NCBI RefSeq assembly: GCF_004346165.1
Contig: NZ_SLZZ01000001.1
Coordinates: 248,001-312,000, forward strand
DNA length: 64,000 nt
Origin: Muricomes intestini
GTDB lineage: Bacteria > Bacillota > Clostridia > Lachnospirales > Lachnospiraceae
Direction of reading: 5' to 3'
The notes under the pieces are model-generated. The model saw nothing but the letters and a program-made list of their open reading frames with translations. It did not search any database and was not told where the DNA came from. Position numbers and translations under genes: made by a program. Of the stretch, positions 44,228 to 53,306 are shown in pieces (the stretch's first letter is position 1; each line of letters opens with the position of its first letter).

Positions 44228-45448
44228 ATGAATAAAATTGCTGTAATCGGGGGCGGCGCTTCAGGACTGCTGGCTGCTATCTCAGCTGCTCAAGAGGGTG
44301 CTGATGTCTGTATCTATGAACATAAGGACAGAATCGGCAAAAAAATTCTTTCCACGGGAAACGGAAGATGCAATTTTACAAATTTAAATCAGGAGCCGAT
44401 CCATTATCATTCTGAGAATATTTTGTTCCCCTGGAGGATTGTGAAGAAATTTGATATTCAGCATACGGTTGCATTTTTTCTGAAACTGGGGATATATTCC
44501 AAAAACAGGAACGGTTATCTGTATCCTCAGTCCGACCAGGCATCCGCAATTTTAGATGTACTCCGCATGGAAGTAAAAAGGCTCGGGATTCAGGTTAAGA
44601 CAGAGGCTAAATGCAAGGAGATTTCTCCTGTAAAGGAGGGGTTTCTGATCCGCACAGAAGCAGGGGATTTTTCTGCACAGAAGGTAATTCTGGCGGCAGG
44701 CTCCATGGCGGCACCTTCTTCCGGCTCAGACGGCTCCGGTTACCGGATTGCCGAAAGCCTTGGGCACCGGCTGGTACCAGTCCTCCCTTCCCTTGTACAG
44801 CTTCGGTGTGAGGAAGGGTTTTACAAAGGAATTGCAGGAGTCCGTGCAGAAGGACTTGTTTCTCTCTGCGTGGGCGGGGAATGTTATGCCAGAGAGCAGG
44901 GAGAAATACAGTTTACAAATTATGGAATATCAGGGATTCCTGTTTTTCAGGTGAGCAGATATGCTGCAATCGGACTGCATGAGGGAAAGCAGGTCATCGC
45001 ACTGCTGAATTTTATGCCGGATTTCACAGAAGAACAGTTTTTAATTTTTCTCAGAAACAGGATAGAAACGCGCCCTCAGAAATCAGCAGAAGAATTTTTG
45101 ACAGGGCTGTTTCATAAAAAACTATCTGATTTATGGATAAAATTATCACATATAAACAGAACGAAGATAATGCAAGATTGTACAGAAAAAGAGATTGAGC
45201 GGCTGGCCCATCTCATACAAAATTTCTCTACAAAGGTTGTGCAGACAAATTCTTTTGAACAGGCACAAGTCTGCAGGGGAGGAATTGACACGAAAGAGGT
45301 AAACCCGGATACACTGGAATCCCTTTTGATTCCCGGACTTTATTTTGCGGGAGAGATTTTGGATGTGGATGGTATCTGTGGGGGCTACAATCTGCAATGG
45401 GCCTGGTCCAGCGGGCACACAGCGGGAAAGGAGGCCGCAGGTGCTTAG
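44228..45448 (+). CDS. HI0933/YhiN-family flavoprotein
   Basis: 406 residues. N-terminal FAD motif KIAVIGGGASGLLAAISAA, then the family signature GKKILSTGNGRCNFTN, and a C-terminal FAD closure LYFAGEILDVDGICGGYNLQWAWSSG. Members are NAD(P)/FAD-dependent oxidoreductases of mostly unknown substrate; BaiN, a bile-acid enzyme, is one relative, but that role cannot be assumed. The 3' end overlaps the next flavoprotein gene by 8 nt. Confidence 0.88.
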   Translation: MNKIAVIGGGASGLLAAISAAQEGADVCIYEHKDRIGKKILSTGNGRCNFTNLNQEPIHYHSENILFPWRIVKKFDIQHTVAFFLKLGIYSKNRNGYLYPQSDQASAILDVLRMEVKRLGIQVKTEAKCKEISPVKEGFLIRTEAGDFSAQKVILAAGSMAAPSSGSDGSGYRIAESLGHRLVPVLPSLVQLRCEEGFYKGIAGVRAEGLVSLCVGGECYAREQGEIQFTNYGISGIPVFQVSRYAAIGLHEGKQVIALLNFMPDFTEEQFLIFLRNRIETRPQKSAEEFLTGLFHKKLSDLWIKLSHINRTKIMQDCTEKEIERLAHLIQNFSTKVVQTNSFEQAQVCRGGIDTKEVNPDTLESLLIPGLYFAGEILDVDGICGGYNLQWAWSSGHTAGKEAAGA

Positions 45449-47093
45449 AATCAGTCAGTTAAACTTACCTCCCGGGCACAGTATGGAAGAGTTGACAGAT
45501 AAAATCTGCAAATTCCTGCGTGTAAGGAGAACAGACCTACTGGATTATGAGATTCAAAAGAAGTCCATTGATGCCCGGAAAAAGCCGCATATTTTTTTTT
45601 CTTACACAGTAGATGTGAAAGTGAAGGATGAGAGACAGGTGCTGCAGAAGACCAGGGGGAAGGCGAAGAAGGTCAGTAGATTACCTTATCAGGCTCCCAC
45701 TCCCGGCGCCGTTCCCCTTATGCGTCGCCCGATTATTGTGGGGAGCGGTCCTGCAGGCCTGTTTTGCGGCTATCTGCTTGCAAAATCCGGTTATTCTCCT
45801 ATTATTCTGGAGAGAGGAAACCCAGTGGAGGAGCGCCTCGCAGATGTGGAAGAGTTTTGGAGAAGCGGGCACCTGAACCTGTCTTCTAATGTACAGTTTG
45901 GAGAGGGAGGAGCAGGAGCCTTTTCAGATGGCAAGCTTAACACACTTGTAAAGGATGCAAAAGGGAGAAATCACTTTGTACTGCAGACTTTTGTAGAACA
46001 CGGCGCTCCCGCCGATATTCTATATGAGCAGAAACCTCATATCGGAACAGATATCCTGATGAACGTAGTAAAAAACATGAGACAGAGCATCCAGAATATG
46101 GGCGGAGAGTTTCGCTTTCACAGTCAGATGACAGATATAAGATTAGAAAACATCGCCCAGATTGATGACGGGAATAAAGGGAACGTCAGAAAGATTAGCG
46201 GTGTTGTCCTGGACGGCGGGGAAGAAATAGCTGCCAATGTCTGTGTACTTGCATTGGGGCACAGTGCAAGAGATACCTTTCAAATGCTCTGTGCCCGGCA
46301 GATTCCCATGGAGACAAAGTCCTTTGCGGTGGGTGTCAGAATTGAACATCCCCAGTCCATGATTACCCAAAGCCAGTATGGGAAAACCATATACAGCGGG
46401 CTTCCTGCCGCTTCCTACAAGTTGACGGCAAAGCTTAAGAATGGACGTGGTGCATATACCTTTTGTATGTGTCCGGGAGGGTATGTGGTAAATGCATCCT
46501 CCGAGAACAAACGTCTTGCAGTCAATGGGATGAGCTATCATAAACGGGATGGCATCAATGCCAACAGTGCAGTGATTGTTACGGTGACTCCGGAAGATTA
46601 TAAAGGCACAGGCCCCCTGTCAGGTATGGAATTTCAGCGTATGCTGGAGGAACGTGCATATACAGTGGGGCAGGGAAAGGTTCCGATACAGTGTTTTAAA
46701 GATTTCAGGGAAAACCAACCCACAAAGGAACTTGGGGGTGTGACACCTCAGATAAAAGGCGATTTTACTCCGGCAAATGTAAGGAGCATTTTTCCAAAAG
46801 AGTTGGGTGACTCTCTGGAGGAGGGGATTCTTTTGATGGAGCATAAAATTCATGGCTTTGCAAGGGCAGACGCTGTTTTGTCCGGTGTTGAAAGCCGCAC
46901 ATCTTCTCCTGTAAGAATCTTGAGGAGCGCAGATTTTGAAAGTACAGTATCTGGTATATACCCCTGTGGGGAGGGGGCCGGATATGCAGGGGGCATTACT
47001 TCCGCTGCTATGGACGGAATAAAGACTGCCGAAGCCATTATTAGGAAATATTCACAGAAACTTAATATTACAGCCCCTGTACATGGATTTTAA
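45441..47093 (+). CDS. FAD-dependent dehydrogenase (COG2509 family)
   Basis: 550 residues. Start taken as GTG at 45441, six bases after AAGGAGG (45428-45434) inside the end of the previous gene; the longer frame from 45345 has no ribosome site. A small N-terminal domain (about 1-75, RISQLNLPPGHSMEELTDKI) precedes the FAD motif PIIVGSGPAGLFCGYLLAKSG; NVQFGEGGAGAFSDGKL and the C-terminal IYPCGEGAGYAGGITSAAMDGIKTAE are family-specific. Substrate unknown. Coupling to the upstream flavoprotein suggests a shared pathway (inference). Confidence 0.88.
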   Translation: MLRISQLNLPPGHSMEELTDKICKFLRVRRTDLLDYEIQKKSIDARKKPHIFFSYTVDVKVKDERQVLQKTRGKAKKVSRLPYQAPTPGAVPLMRRPIIVGSGPAGLFCGYLLAKSGYSPIILERGNPVEERLADVEEFWRSGHLNLSSNVQFGEGGAGAFSDGKLNTLVKDAKGRNHFVLQTFVEHGAPADILYEQKPHIGTDILMNVVKNMRQSIQNMGGEFRFHSQMTDIRLENIAQIDDGNKGNVRKISGVVLDGGEEIAANVCVLALGHSARDTFQMLCARQIPMETKSFAVGVRIEHPQSMITQSQYGKTIYSGLPAASYKLTAKLKNGRGAYTFCMCPGGYVVNASSENKRLAVNGMSYHKRDGINANSAVIVTVTPEDYKGTGPLSGMEFQRMLEERAYTVGQGKVPIQCFKDFRENQPTKELGGVTPQIKGDFTPANVRSIFPKELGDSLEEGILLMEHKIHGFARADAVLSGVESRTSSPVRILRSADFESTVSGIYPCGEGAGYAGGITSAAMDGIKTAEAIIRKYSQKLNITAPVHGF

Positions 47094-47106
47094 TTTATGC
47101 TAAAAT
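47078..47106 (+). promoter_or_regulatory. Extended -10 promoter upstream of radC
   Basis: TGCTAAAAT gives an extended -10 with TAAAAT at 47101-47106; a weak -35 TGTACA lies 17 nt upstream at 47078-47083. It could start transcription of the radC-mre-min cluster. Confidence 0.5.
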
Positions 47107-47147
47107 AAATCATTGTATTGTGACATGTACAGTTGGATACTATCTAT

Positions 47148-47846
47148 ATGAAAGGCAACATTAGAATAAAAGAAATACAGGAAGAAGAACGCCCCTATGA
47201 GAAGTGTATGAGATTTGGAGCGAGTAATTTAACGGATATTGAATTACTGGCTGTTTTGCTGCGTACAGGAACCAGAGGAGAGAATTCCCTGCAATTGGCC
47301 GAAAAGCTTTTGCATCCGGTTTTTTCCCAGGAAGGAATTCTCAACATTCATAAATGGACGCTGGAGCAGCTCCTTCAGGTTAAGGGAATAGGCAAAGTCA
47401 AAGCAGTTCAGATTTTATGCCTCTCTGAGCTTTCAAAAAGGCTCTCCAAGGCAACTGCACAGCCCGGTTTAAGCTTTACAACGCCGTCCACCATTGCAAA
47501 ATATTATATGGAAGATATGAGACATGGCAGCCATGAATCGATGAAACTTCTACTTTTGAACACAAAGACACGCCTGATTGGGGAAACTGATATTTCTAAA
47601 GGAACGATTAATTCTGCAGTGGTTTCTCCCAGGGAATTATTCGTGGAGGCTCTGCAGAAAAACGCAGTGTCTATTATCCTGCTTCACAATCACCCAAGTG
47701 GTGACCCGTCTCCCAGTAAAGAGGATGTTCTCATTACCAGAAGAATCCGGGATGCGGGACAGCTGATAGGTGTGGAACTGCTGGATCACATTATCATCGG
47801 GAACAACTGTTATACCAGTATGAAAGAGAAGGGCCTGCTTTTTTGA
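47148..47846 (+). CDS. radC: RadC family JAB-domain protein
   Basis: 232 residues. A helix-hairpin-helix region (about 65-100, LLQVKGIGKVKAVQILCLSEL) is followed by a JAB1/MPN domain with the intact metal motif HNHPSGDPSPSKED (H180, H182, D193). Long linked to DNA repair, but its actual function is unsettled. The ATG at 47148 is preferred; an in-frame TTG at 47133 is an alternative and neither has a strong ribosome site. radC directly before mreBCD is the ancestral Firmicute order. Confidence 0.92.
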   Translation: MKGNIRIKEIQEEERPYEKCMRFGASNLTDIELLAVLLRTGTRGENSLQLAEKLLHPVFSQEGILNIHKWTLEQLLQVKGIGKVKAVQILCLSELSKRLSKATAQPGLSFTTPSTIAKYYMEDMRHGSHESMKLLLLNTKTRLIGETDISKGTINSAVVSPRELFVEALQKNAVSIILLHNHPSGDPSPSKEDVLITRRIRDAGQLIGVELLDHIIIGNNCYTSMKEKGLLF

Positions 47847-47907
47847 GTCCGGGGGGCACCTGCGGCCTCCTTTAATCAAAGCGTGCCGGGGGGAGAAGAT
47901 TGCAGAT

Positions 47908-48930
47908 ATGGCAAGAAATGTATACGGACTTGATTTGGGAACGTATGAGATAAAAATATATGACAAGAAAAAAGAACAGATATGGAAGATAAAAAATGTA
48001 ATTGCGACACATGATAAAAAGCATATTTTTTCCGTAGGCAGCGAGGCTTATGAGATGTATGAGAAGGCCCCTGACAACATACAGGTTGTATTCCCTATGC
48101 ACAATGGTGTGATCGCACATTTTAATGATATGCAGTATCTGCTGCAGAATCTGCTGGGGCCTAAAAAGCAGTTTTCACGGGGCGCTCAGTATGTGATTGC
48201 CGTTCCCACAGATGTGACAGAAGTTGAAAAACGCGCATTTTATGATTTGGTTTCCCACTCCACAGCAAAGGCAAAGTCTGTCCGCATTGTGGAACGGGGA
48301 ATTGCTGATGCTGTAGGGATGGGCCTGGATATCTGGAATGAGAAGGGGATTTTCGTGGCCAATTTTGGAGGGGAGACAACTGAATTATCTGTATTGGCAT
48401 CCGGAGGAATGGTTCTGAACCGTCTGGTAAAAGTCGGCGGGATTCATTTTGATACAGCAATTGTCAATCTGGTCCGACACAACCGTGACTTTCTGATAGG
48501 CCGGGTTACGGCAGAAAAATTAAGAAAGAAATTCGGTGTATTTGAGCAGGATACCGACACGTCTTTAACCGTTGCGGGGAGAGATCTTATTACAGGTGTT
48601 CCGAAGCAGGAGAGTATTCCCATCAGTCTCGTGCGGGCGGCCATGAAAGAACCTCTGGCAGAATGCGTTCATGCTATTAAAATTATGATAGACAGAACCC
48701 CTCCGGATGTACACAGGAGGATTGAACAAAATGGAATTTATCTGACTGGGGGACTGGCGAATTTGGAAGGCCTCTCTACATATCTTGAGGAGAGTACTGG
48801 CCTTAAGGTGACGATGGCACAGATTCCTGAGCTCTGTGCGGTAACGGGATTAAAGAAGATTATATCAAATAAGGATTACAGGAAGTTGACATATTCTATG
48901 TTAGATGAAGATTACAGGTGGCTGAGATAA
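47908..48930 (+). CDS. mreB: MreB-type actin homologue, divergent
   Basis: 340-residue bacterial actin that guides side-wall synthesis. The phosphate-1 loop DLGT (9-12) is kept, as is the ERGIADAVGMG segment with the catalytic glutamate (E129). The phosphate-2 motif, DIGGGTTE in ordinary MreB, reads NFGGETTE (152-159): Asp to Asn and Gly to Glu. The adenosine loop GGGALLxGL is GGLANLEGL. The usual DIGTANT/RPLKDGVIADF region is also altered (MHNGVIAHF). Position before mreC and mreD supports the assignment, but ATP hydrolysis could be weak or absent. Confidence 0.88.
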   Translation: MARNVYGLDLGTYEIKIYDKKKEQIWKIKNVIATHDKKHIFSVGSEAYEMYEKAPDNIQVVFPMHNGVIAHFNDMQYLLQNLLGPKKQFSRGAQYVIAVPTDVTEVEKRAFYDLVSHSTAKAKSVRIVERGIADAVGMGLDIWNEKGIFVANFGGETTELSVLASGGMVLNRLVKVGGIHFDTAIVNLVRHNRDFLIGRVTAEKLRKKFGVFEQDTDTSLTVAGRDLITGVPKQESIPISLVRAAMKEPLAECVHAIKIMIDRTPPDVHRRIEQNGIYLTGGLANLEGLSTYLEESTGLKVTMAQIPELCAVTGLKKIISNKDYRKLTYSMLDEDYRWLR

Positions 48931-48931
48931 T

Positions 48932-49798
48932 ATGAAAAAGAAAAATCAAACCTCATCATCAAATAAATATTGGCTTGCGGGACTTTCTTTGTTCTGTATT
49001 CTGCTGATGGTCTTGTCTCTGGTTTCAGATAAGCCAGAGGGCCCGTTAAAAGGTATTGCAGGCATAACTGTGATCCCCATGCAAAAAGGCATTAATCAGG
49101 TAGGAATCTGGCTGGGGGATATCAGTGATAACTTTGATACGCTGCAGGATATGAAGAAGGAAAATGACCGGCTTCAAAAAAAGGTAGACGAGCTGATAAC
49201 GGAAAACAATAATCTGCAGGAAGAAAAATATGAACTGGAAAGATTACAGGAGTTATATAAACTGGATCAGAACTATGCAGATTACAAAAAGACTGGGGCC
49301 CATGTTATCGGAAAGGATTCTGGAAACTGGTTCAGTAACTTTACCATCGACAAGGGCAGTAATGACGGAATTAAGGTAGATATGAACGTTATGGCGGGAA
49401 GCGGACTGGTCGGAATTGTTACTAAGACCGGACCGACATGGTCCACGGTCCGCTCCATTATTGATGATTCCAGCAATGTCAGTGGCATGGCTCTTTCCAC
49501 TTCCGATAAATGTATGGTGCGGGGGGACCTGATGCTGATTAATGACGGAAGAATCCGGTTTGAACAGATGGAGAATAATGAGAATAAGGTACAGGTGGGA
49601 GATCAGATTGTAACTTCCCATATCAGCGATAAATACCTGCAGGGAATTTTAATCGGTTATATCAGTGAAATTACTGTGGACTCTAATAATCTTACCCGCT
49701 CTGGATATATCACTCCTGTGGTTGATTTTAAAAACCTGCAGGAGGTGTTGGTCATTACGACTACAAAAGCTGATCTGACCGGTAAAGAAGTAAAGTAG
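48932..49798 (+). CDS. mreC: Rod shape-determining protein MreC
   Basis: 288 residues: short basic cytosolic start, one membrane helix (about 13-30, YWLAGLSLFCILLMVLSLV), coiled coil (about 68-110, DTLQDMKKENDRLQKKVDEL) and the extracellular beta domain, including NWFSNFTIDKGSNDGIKVDM and GLVGIVTKTGPTWSTVRSIID. It connects MreB inside to PBP2/RodA outside. Begins one base after mreB. Confidence 0.95.
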   Translation: MKKKNQTSSSNKYWLAGLSLFCILLMVLSLVSDKPEGPLKGIAGITVIPMQKGINQVGIWLGDISDNFDTLQDMKKENDRLQKKVDELITENNNLQEEKYELERLQELYKLDQNYADYKKTGAHVIGKDSGNWFSNFTIDKGSNDGIKVDMNVMAGSGLVGIVTKTGPTWSTVRSIIDDSSNVSGMALSTSDKCMVRGDLMLINDGRIRFEQMENNENKVQVGDQIVTSHISDKYLQGILIGYISEITVDSNNLTRSGYITPVVDFKNLQEVLVITTTKADLTGKEVK

Positions 49799-49818
49799 AG
49801 AAAAGGAGAACTGTGTAA

Positions 49819-50352
49819 ATGAAGATGAAAAGGGCCAAAAGAATTGTTGTGACTGTAGTCATATTGATTGTATGCTATCTCTTGCAATGTACTATATTTG
49901 GACACCTGACTTTGGCTTCTATTAAACCGAATCTGATGCTTATTGTTACCGCCTCCTTTGGATTTATGAGAGATTCCAGAGAGGGAATGTTTGTGGGCTT
50001 TTTTTCCGGGCTCCTGATGGATATACAGTTTGGAAATATTTTAGGATTTTATGCCCTGATATACCTGCTCATAGGGTTTATCAACGGCTTATTCCAGCAT
50101 GTATATTATGATGAAGACATTAAACTTCCGCTGGCCTTGATTGCGGCAAGTGAATTCCTTTATGGTCTGATTATTTACTTTTTGATGTTCATGCTGCGCA
50201 GTGAATTTCATTTCACCTACTACCTGAGTCACAATATTATACCTGAGCTCATATATACTATTGTTGCTGCGCTGGGAATATACCCGTTGATTTTATATTT
50301 GAACCATAAATTGGAAGCAGAAGAAAAAAGGAGTGCAAGTAAATTTGTTTGA
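49819..50352 (+). CDS. mreD: Rod shape-determining protein MreD
   Basis: 177 residues with about five membrane helices, including VTVVILIVCYLLQCTIF at the start and IIPELIYTIVAALGIYPLIL near the end. The sequence SIKPNLMLIVTASFGFMRDS, then EGMFVGFFSGLLMDIQFG, is the conserved MreD region. Overlaps the beginning of mrdA slightly. It has a GGAG ribosome site. Confidence 0.92.
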   Translation: MKMKRAKRIVVTVVILIVCYLLQCTIFGHLTLASIKPNLMLIVTASFGFMRDSREGMFVGFFSGLLMDIQFGNILGFYALIYLLIGFINGLFQHVYYDEDIKLPLALIAASEFLYGLIIYFLMFMLRSEFHFTYYLSHNIIPELIYTIVAALGIYPLILYLNHKLEAEEKRSASKFV

Positions 50353-53206
50353 GCGTATAAAAGATGCCATTAATCGAATAGTAAAATCCCGGCTGTTTGT
50401 CCTGGTTCTTGTGTTTTGTGTGCTGTTTGCAATATTAATCAACCGTGTATTTTATTTACAGATTGTGAAGGGGCAATATTATCTGGACAACTATAAGCTT
50501 CAGATCAGAAAAACACGGGAAATACCCGGAACCAGAGGGAACATCTATGACAGAAATGGAAACCTGCTTGCTTATAATGAGCTTGCTTATTCTGTAACTA
50601 TGGAAGATAATATCCCCGATGGCCCGCAGAAGAATAAAATTCTAAATGACATTTTAGACAAAGTAATTACTATTGTAGAATCCAACGGGGATTCTGTCAT
50701 CAATGATTTTGGCATTGTTCTGGATTCTGCCGGAAATTATGAATTTTCTCAGACAAATGAAACATTGAGACTTCGCTTTGTGGCAGATGTATATGGACTG
50801 AAGACGATTGAGGAACTTGATGAACAGCAGAAGAACGCATCAGCAGAAGACATCATTAATTATTTGTGTACGGATAAAACATACGGTTATGGACTAAATG
50901 TGAAAAAATCCGATAAGCCATACATTTTGAAGATGGTGAATCTTCGCTATGCCATTAACCTGAACAGTTTCCAAAAATTCATTCCCACAATACTTGCGAC
51001 GGATGTCAGTGATGAGACGGTGGCAGCAATCATGGAGAACCTGGACAAGCTTGAGGGAGTAGATGTGGCAGAAGATTCTATGCGCCGCTATACAGACAGT
51101 AAATTTTTCGCTTCCATTATAGGCTATACAGGCAAGATTTCTCAGGAAGAATATGATGATTTGGATAAGGATAAAAAAAAGCAGTACACCAAGACGGATA
51201 TCATCGGAAAGGCAGGTCTGGAAAAGACAATGGATGAGGTCCTGCAGGGGAAAAAGGGGGAGACAGAGCTGTATGTGGATAGTGTAGGCAAGGTTACGGA
51301 GACTGTAAGCAACAAGGAGCCGGAAGCAGGAAATGATGTTCACCTGACCATTGACAAGGATTTGCAGGAACAGACTTATCAGCTGCTTGAAGAAAAACTG
51401 GCAGGTATCGTATTGAACAAGCTCAGAAATGTAATGAATTATGACCCCAGCACCACGTCTGATGCTAAAGAGATTATTATTCCTGTGGATGATGCCTATA
51501 ATGCGTTTATCGGCAATGAAATTATAGATGAGTCACACTTTGGGACAGATGAAGCCAAGCCGGTGGAAAAACAGGTTTATTCCATCTTCACAGATAAAAA
51601 GGCAGCGGCAGTTAAAGCGATTATCAATGAGATGAATAACAGCGGTGCCGCCGCTTATAAGGACCTGCCGGATGAAATGAAGGCATATATGGACTACATT
51701 TCCATCAACGTACTTCAGAACGACACGGGCATCCTGATGAAGGATGCAATAAATACAGGTGATGAGACTTATCAGCAATGGACAAAAGATGAGACAATCA
51801 GCCTGCATCAGTATCTGAATTATGCAATTTCACAGAACTGGATAGATACCTCAAAACTCTCTGATTATGTGTCTGCAGAAAAATATTCTGATTCCGAGGA
51901 AATTTATCAGGGGATTTTAACATTTTTACAAGATTATTTAGGTTCGGATATCAATTTCGACAAACTTCTCTACAAATATCTTATAAAATCAGGAGGTATT
52001 AGTGGTGGACAGATTTGCGCCATGGTGTATGAGCAAGGTGTACTGCCCATGGATGAGGCAGCATATAACGGCCTGGTCAGCGGTGCTGTGGATTCTTATA
52101 CCTGGTTGTATCAGAAAATCCAGAGTCTGGAAATTACGCCCGGTCAGCTTGCCTTGGAGCCATGTACAGGCTCGGCTGTAGTTAGTGACCCTAACACCGG
52201 GGCGGTGCTGGCATGTGTATCCTATCCCGGCTATGATAATAACCGGCTGTCCAACACTATGGATTCCAAGTATTACAATCAGCTTGTAACCGGACTTTCC
52301 CGTCCTTTCTACAATAATGCAACGCAGGAACGCACAGCACCTGGTTCTACCTACAAAATGGTGTCCGCTGTAGCCGGGCTGACAGAAGGTATTATCGCAG
52401 GAGACACATACATCAACTGTGCCGGGGAGTTTGATAAGGTTACACCAAGTCCCAGATGCTGGATTTATCCGGGGTATCACGGTTCTTTAACCGTAGTAAA
52501 TGCCCTGGAAGTTTCCTGTAATGACTTTTTTTATGAGGTGGGCTATGATTTAGGCACAGACTCAGGAGGAAGTTACGACAGTGATAAGGGTGTGGAGGCT
52601 TTGGCAAAATATGCGAAAGACTTTGGTCTTGGAGAAAAATCAGGTCTGGAAATTCCTGAGTCAGAACCTCAGATTTCGGACGAATATTCCGTCCAGTCGG
52701 CTATTGGCCAGGGAACCAACAACTATACAGTCAGTCAGCTGAACAGATACGTTGCGGCAGTGGCCAACCGTGGGTCGGTCTACAACCTTACACTGTTGGG
52801 CAAGACCACTGATGTAAATGGGAAACTTATTAAACAATATGAGCCTGTTGTTGACCATGAAATGAAAGATGTGAGCAGCAACACATGGGATCTGGTGCAT
52901 CAGGGCATGGAGGCCGTGATTGGCTACAACTCAACAACTTTTTCCGGACTGGAGATTTCCATGGCCGGAAAGACAGGTACCGCACAACAGAGTGCCGTAC
53001 ATCCGGATCACGGCTTGTTTGTCGGATATGCGCCTGCCGAAGCACCGGAAATTGCAATCGCGGTTCGTATAGCAAATGGCTACAGTTCATCCTATGCGGC
53101 TGAGATAGGAAGAGACATTGTGAGAGCAAACTTCAAGCTTGCCGACAAGAATGAATTAATCACCGGAGCCGCCGCAGAACTAGGCAGCGCTATAGCCGGG
53201 GACTGA
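50345..53206 (+). CDS. mrdA: Penicillin-binding protein 2 (elongation transpeptidase), long form
   Basis: Class B PBP that cross-links side-wall peptidoglycan with RodA. I take TTG 50345 (953 residues), 11 nt after AGGAG (50329-50333); the GTG at 50333 overlaps that site. One N-terminal helix (about 15-35), pedestal motif ETREIPGTRGNIYDRNGNLLAY-like (as REIPGTRGNIYDRNG), then the transpeptidase with S668-T-Y-K, SCND and K876TGT. E. coli PBP2 has its serine at 330, so this protein carries about 340 more residues before the active site, mostly acidic and helical (about 360-590). Long clostridial PBP2s are known. It is inserted between mreD and minC. Confidence 0.92.
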   Translation: MFERIKDAINRIVKSRLFVLVLVFCVLFAILINRVFYLQIVKGQYYLDNYKLQIRKTREIPGTRGNIYDRNGNLLAYNELAYSVTMEDNIPDGPQKNKILNDILDKVITIVESNGDSVINDFGIVLDSAGNYEFSQTNETLRLRFVADVYGLKTIEELDEQQKNASAEDIINYLCTDKTYGYGLNVKKSDKPYILKMVNLRYAINLNSFQKFIPTILATDVSDETVAAIMENLDKLEGVDVAEDSMRRYTDSKFFASIIGYTGKISQEEYDDLDKDKKKQYTKTDIIGKAGLEKTMDEVLQGKKGETELYVDSVGKVTETVSNKEPEAGNDVHLTIDKDLQEQTYQLLEEKLAGIVLNKLRNVMNYDPSTTSDAKEIIIPVDDAYNAFIGNEIIDESHFGTDEAKPVEKQVYSIFTDKKAAAVKAIINEMNNSGAAAYKDLPDEMKAYMDYISINVLQNDTGILMKDAINTGDETYQQWTKDETISLHQYLNYAISQNWIDTSKLSDYVSAEKYSDSEEIYQGILTFLQDYLGSDINFDKLLYKYLIKSGGISGGQICAMVYEQGVLPMDEAAYNGLVSGAVDSYTWLYQKIQSLEITPGQLALEPCTGSAVVSDPNTGAVLACVSYPGYDNNRLSNTMDSKYYNQLVTGLSRPFYNNATQERTAPGSTYKMVSAVAGLTEGIIAGDTYINCAGEFDKVTPSPRCWIYPGYHGSLTVVNALEVSCNDFFYEVGYDLGTDSGGSYDSDKGVEALAKYAKDFGLGEKSGLEIPESEPQISDEYSVQSAIGQGTNNYTVSQLNRYVAAVANRGSVYNLTLLGKTTDVNGKLIKQYEPVVDHEMKDVSSNTWDLVHQGMEAVIGYNSTTFSGLEISMAGKTGTAQQSAVHPDHGLFVGYAPAEAPEIAIAVRIANGYSSSYAAEIGRDIVRANFKLADKNELITGAAAELGSAIAGD

Positions 53207-53212
53207 CCGATA

Positions 53213-53270
53213 GTGCTTAGTAAGGTCGTTCTTTGAGCTTAGCGAGGTCCTTCACGAGCTTAGCGAAAAG
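53213..53270 (+). repeat. Short tandem repeats of a GCTTAGCGAGGTC-type unit
   Basis: Three imperfect units spaced 21-22 bases: GTGCTTAGTAAGGTCG (53213), GAGCTTAGCGAGGTCC (53235) and GAGCTTAGCGAAAAG (53256). The same unit, on the other strand, recurs at 61392-61466. The run sits between mrdA and minC, just before the minC ribosome site. Confidence 0.7.
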
Positions 53271-53306
53271 AACTTCCTTATATCCACAGAAAAGGATGTG
53301 AGACAC

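Noticed and set aside
47847-47907. Riboswitch or terminator between radC and mreB from the G-rich repeats
   Set aside because: The two GTCCGGGGGGCAC / GTGCCGGGGGGAG stretches are partly direct and partly inverted but do not form a convincing stem with a T-run.
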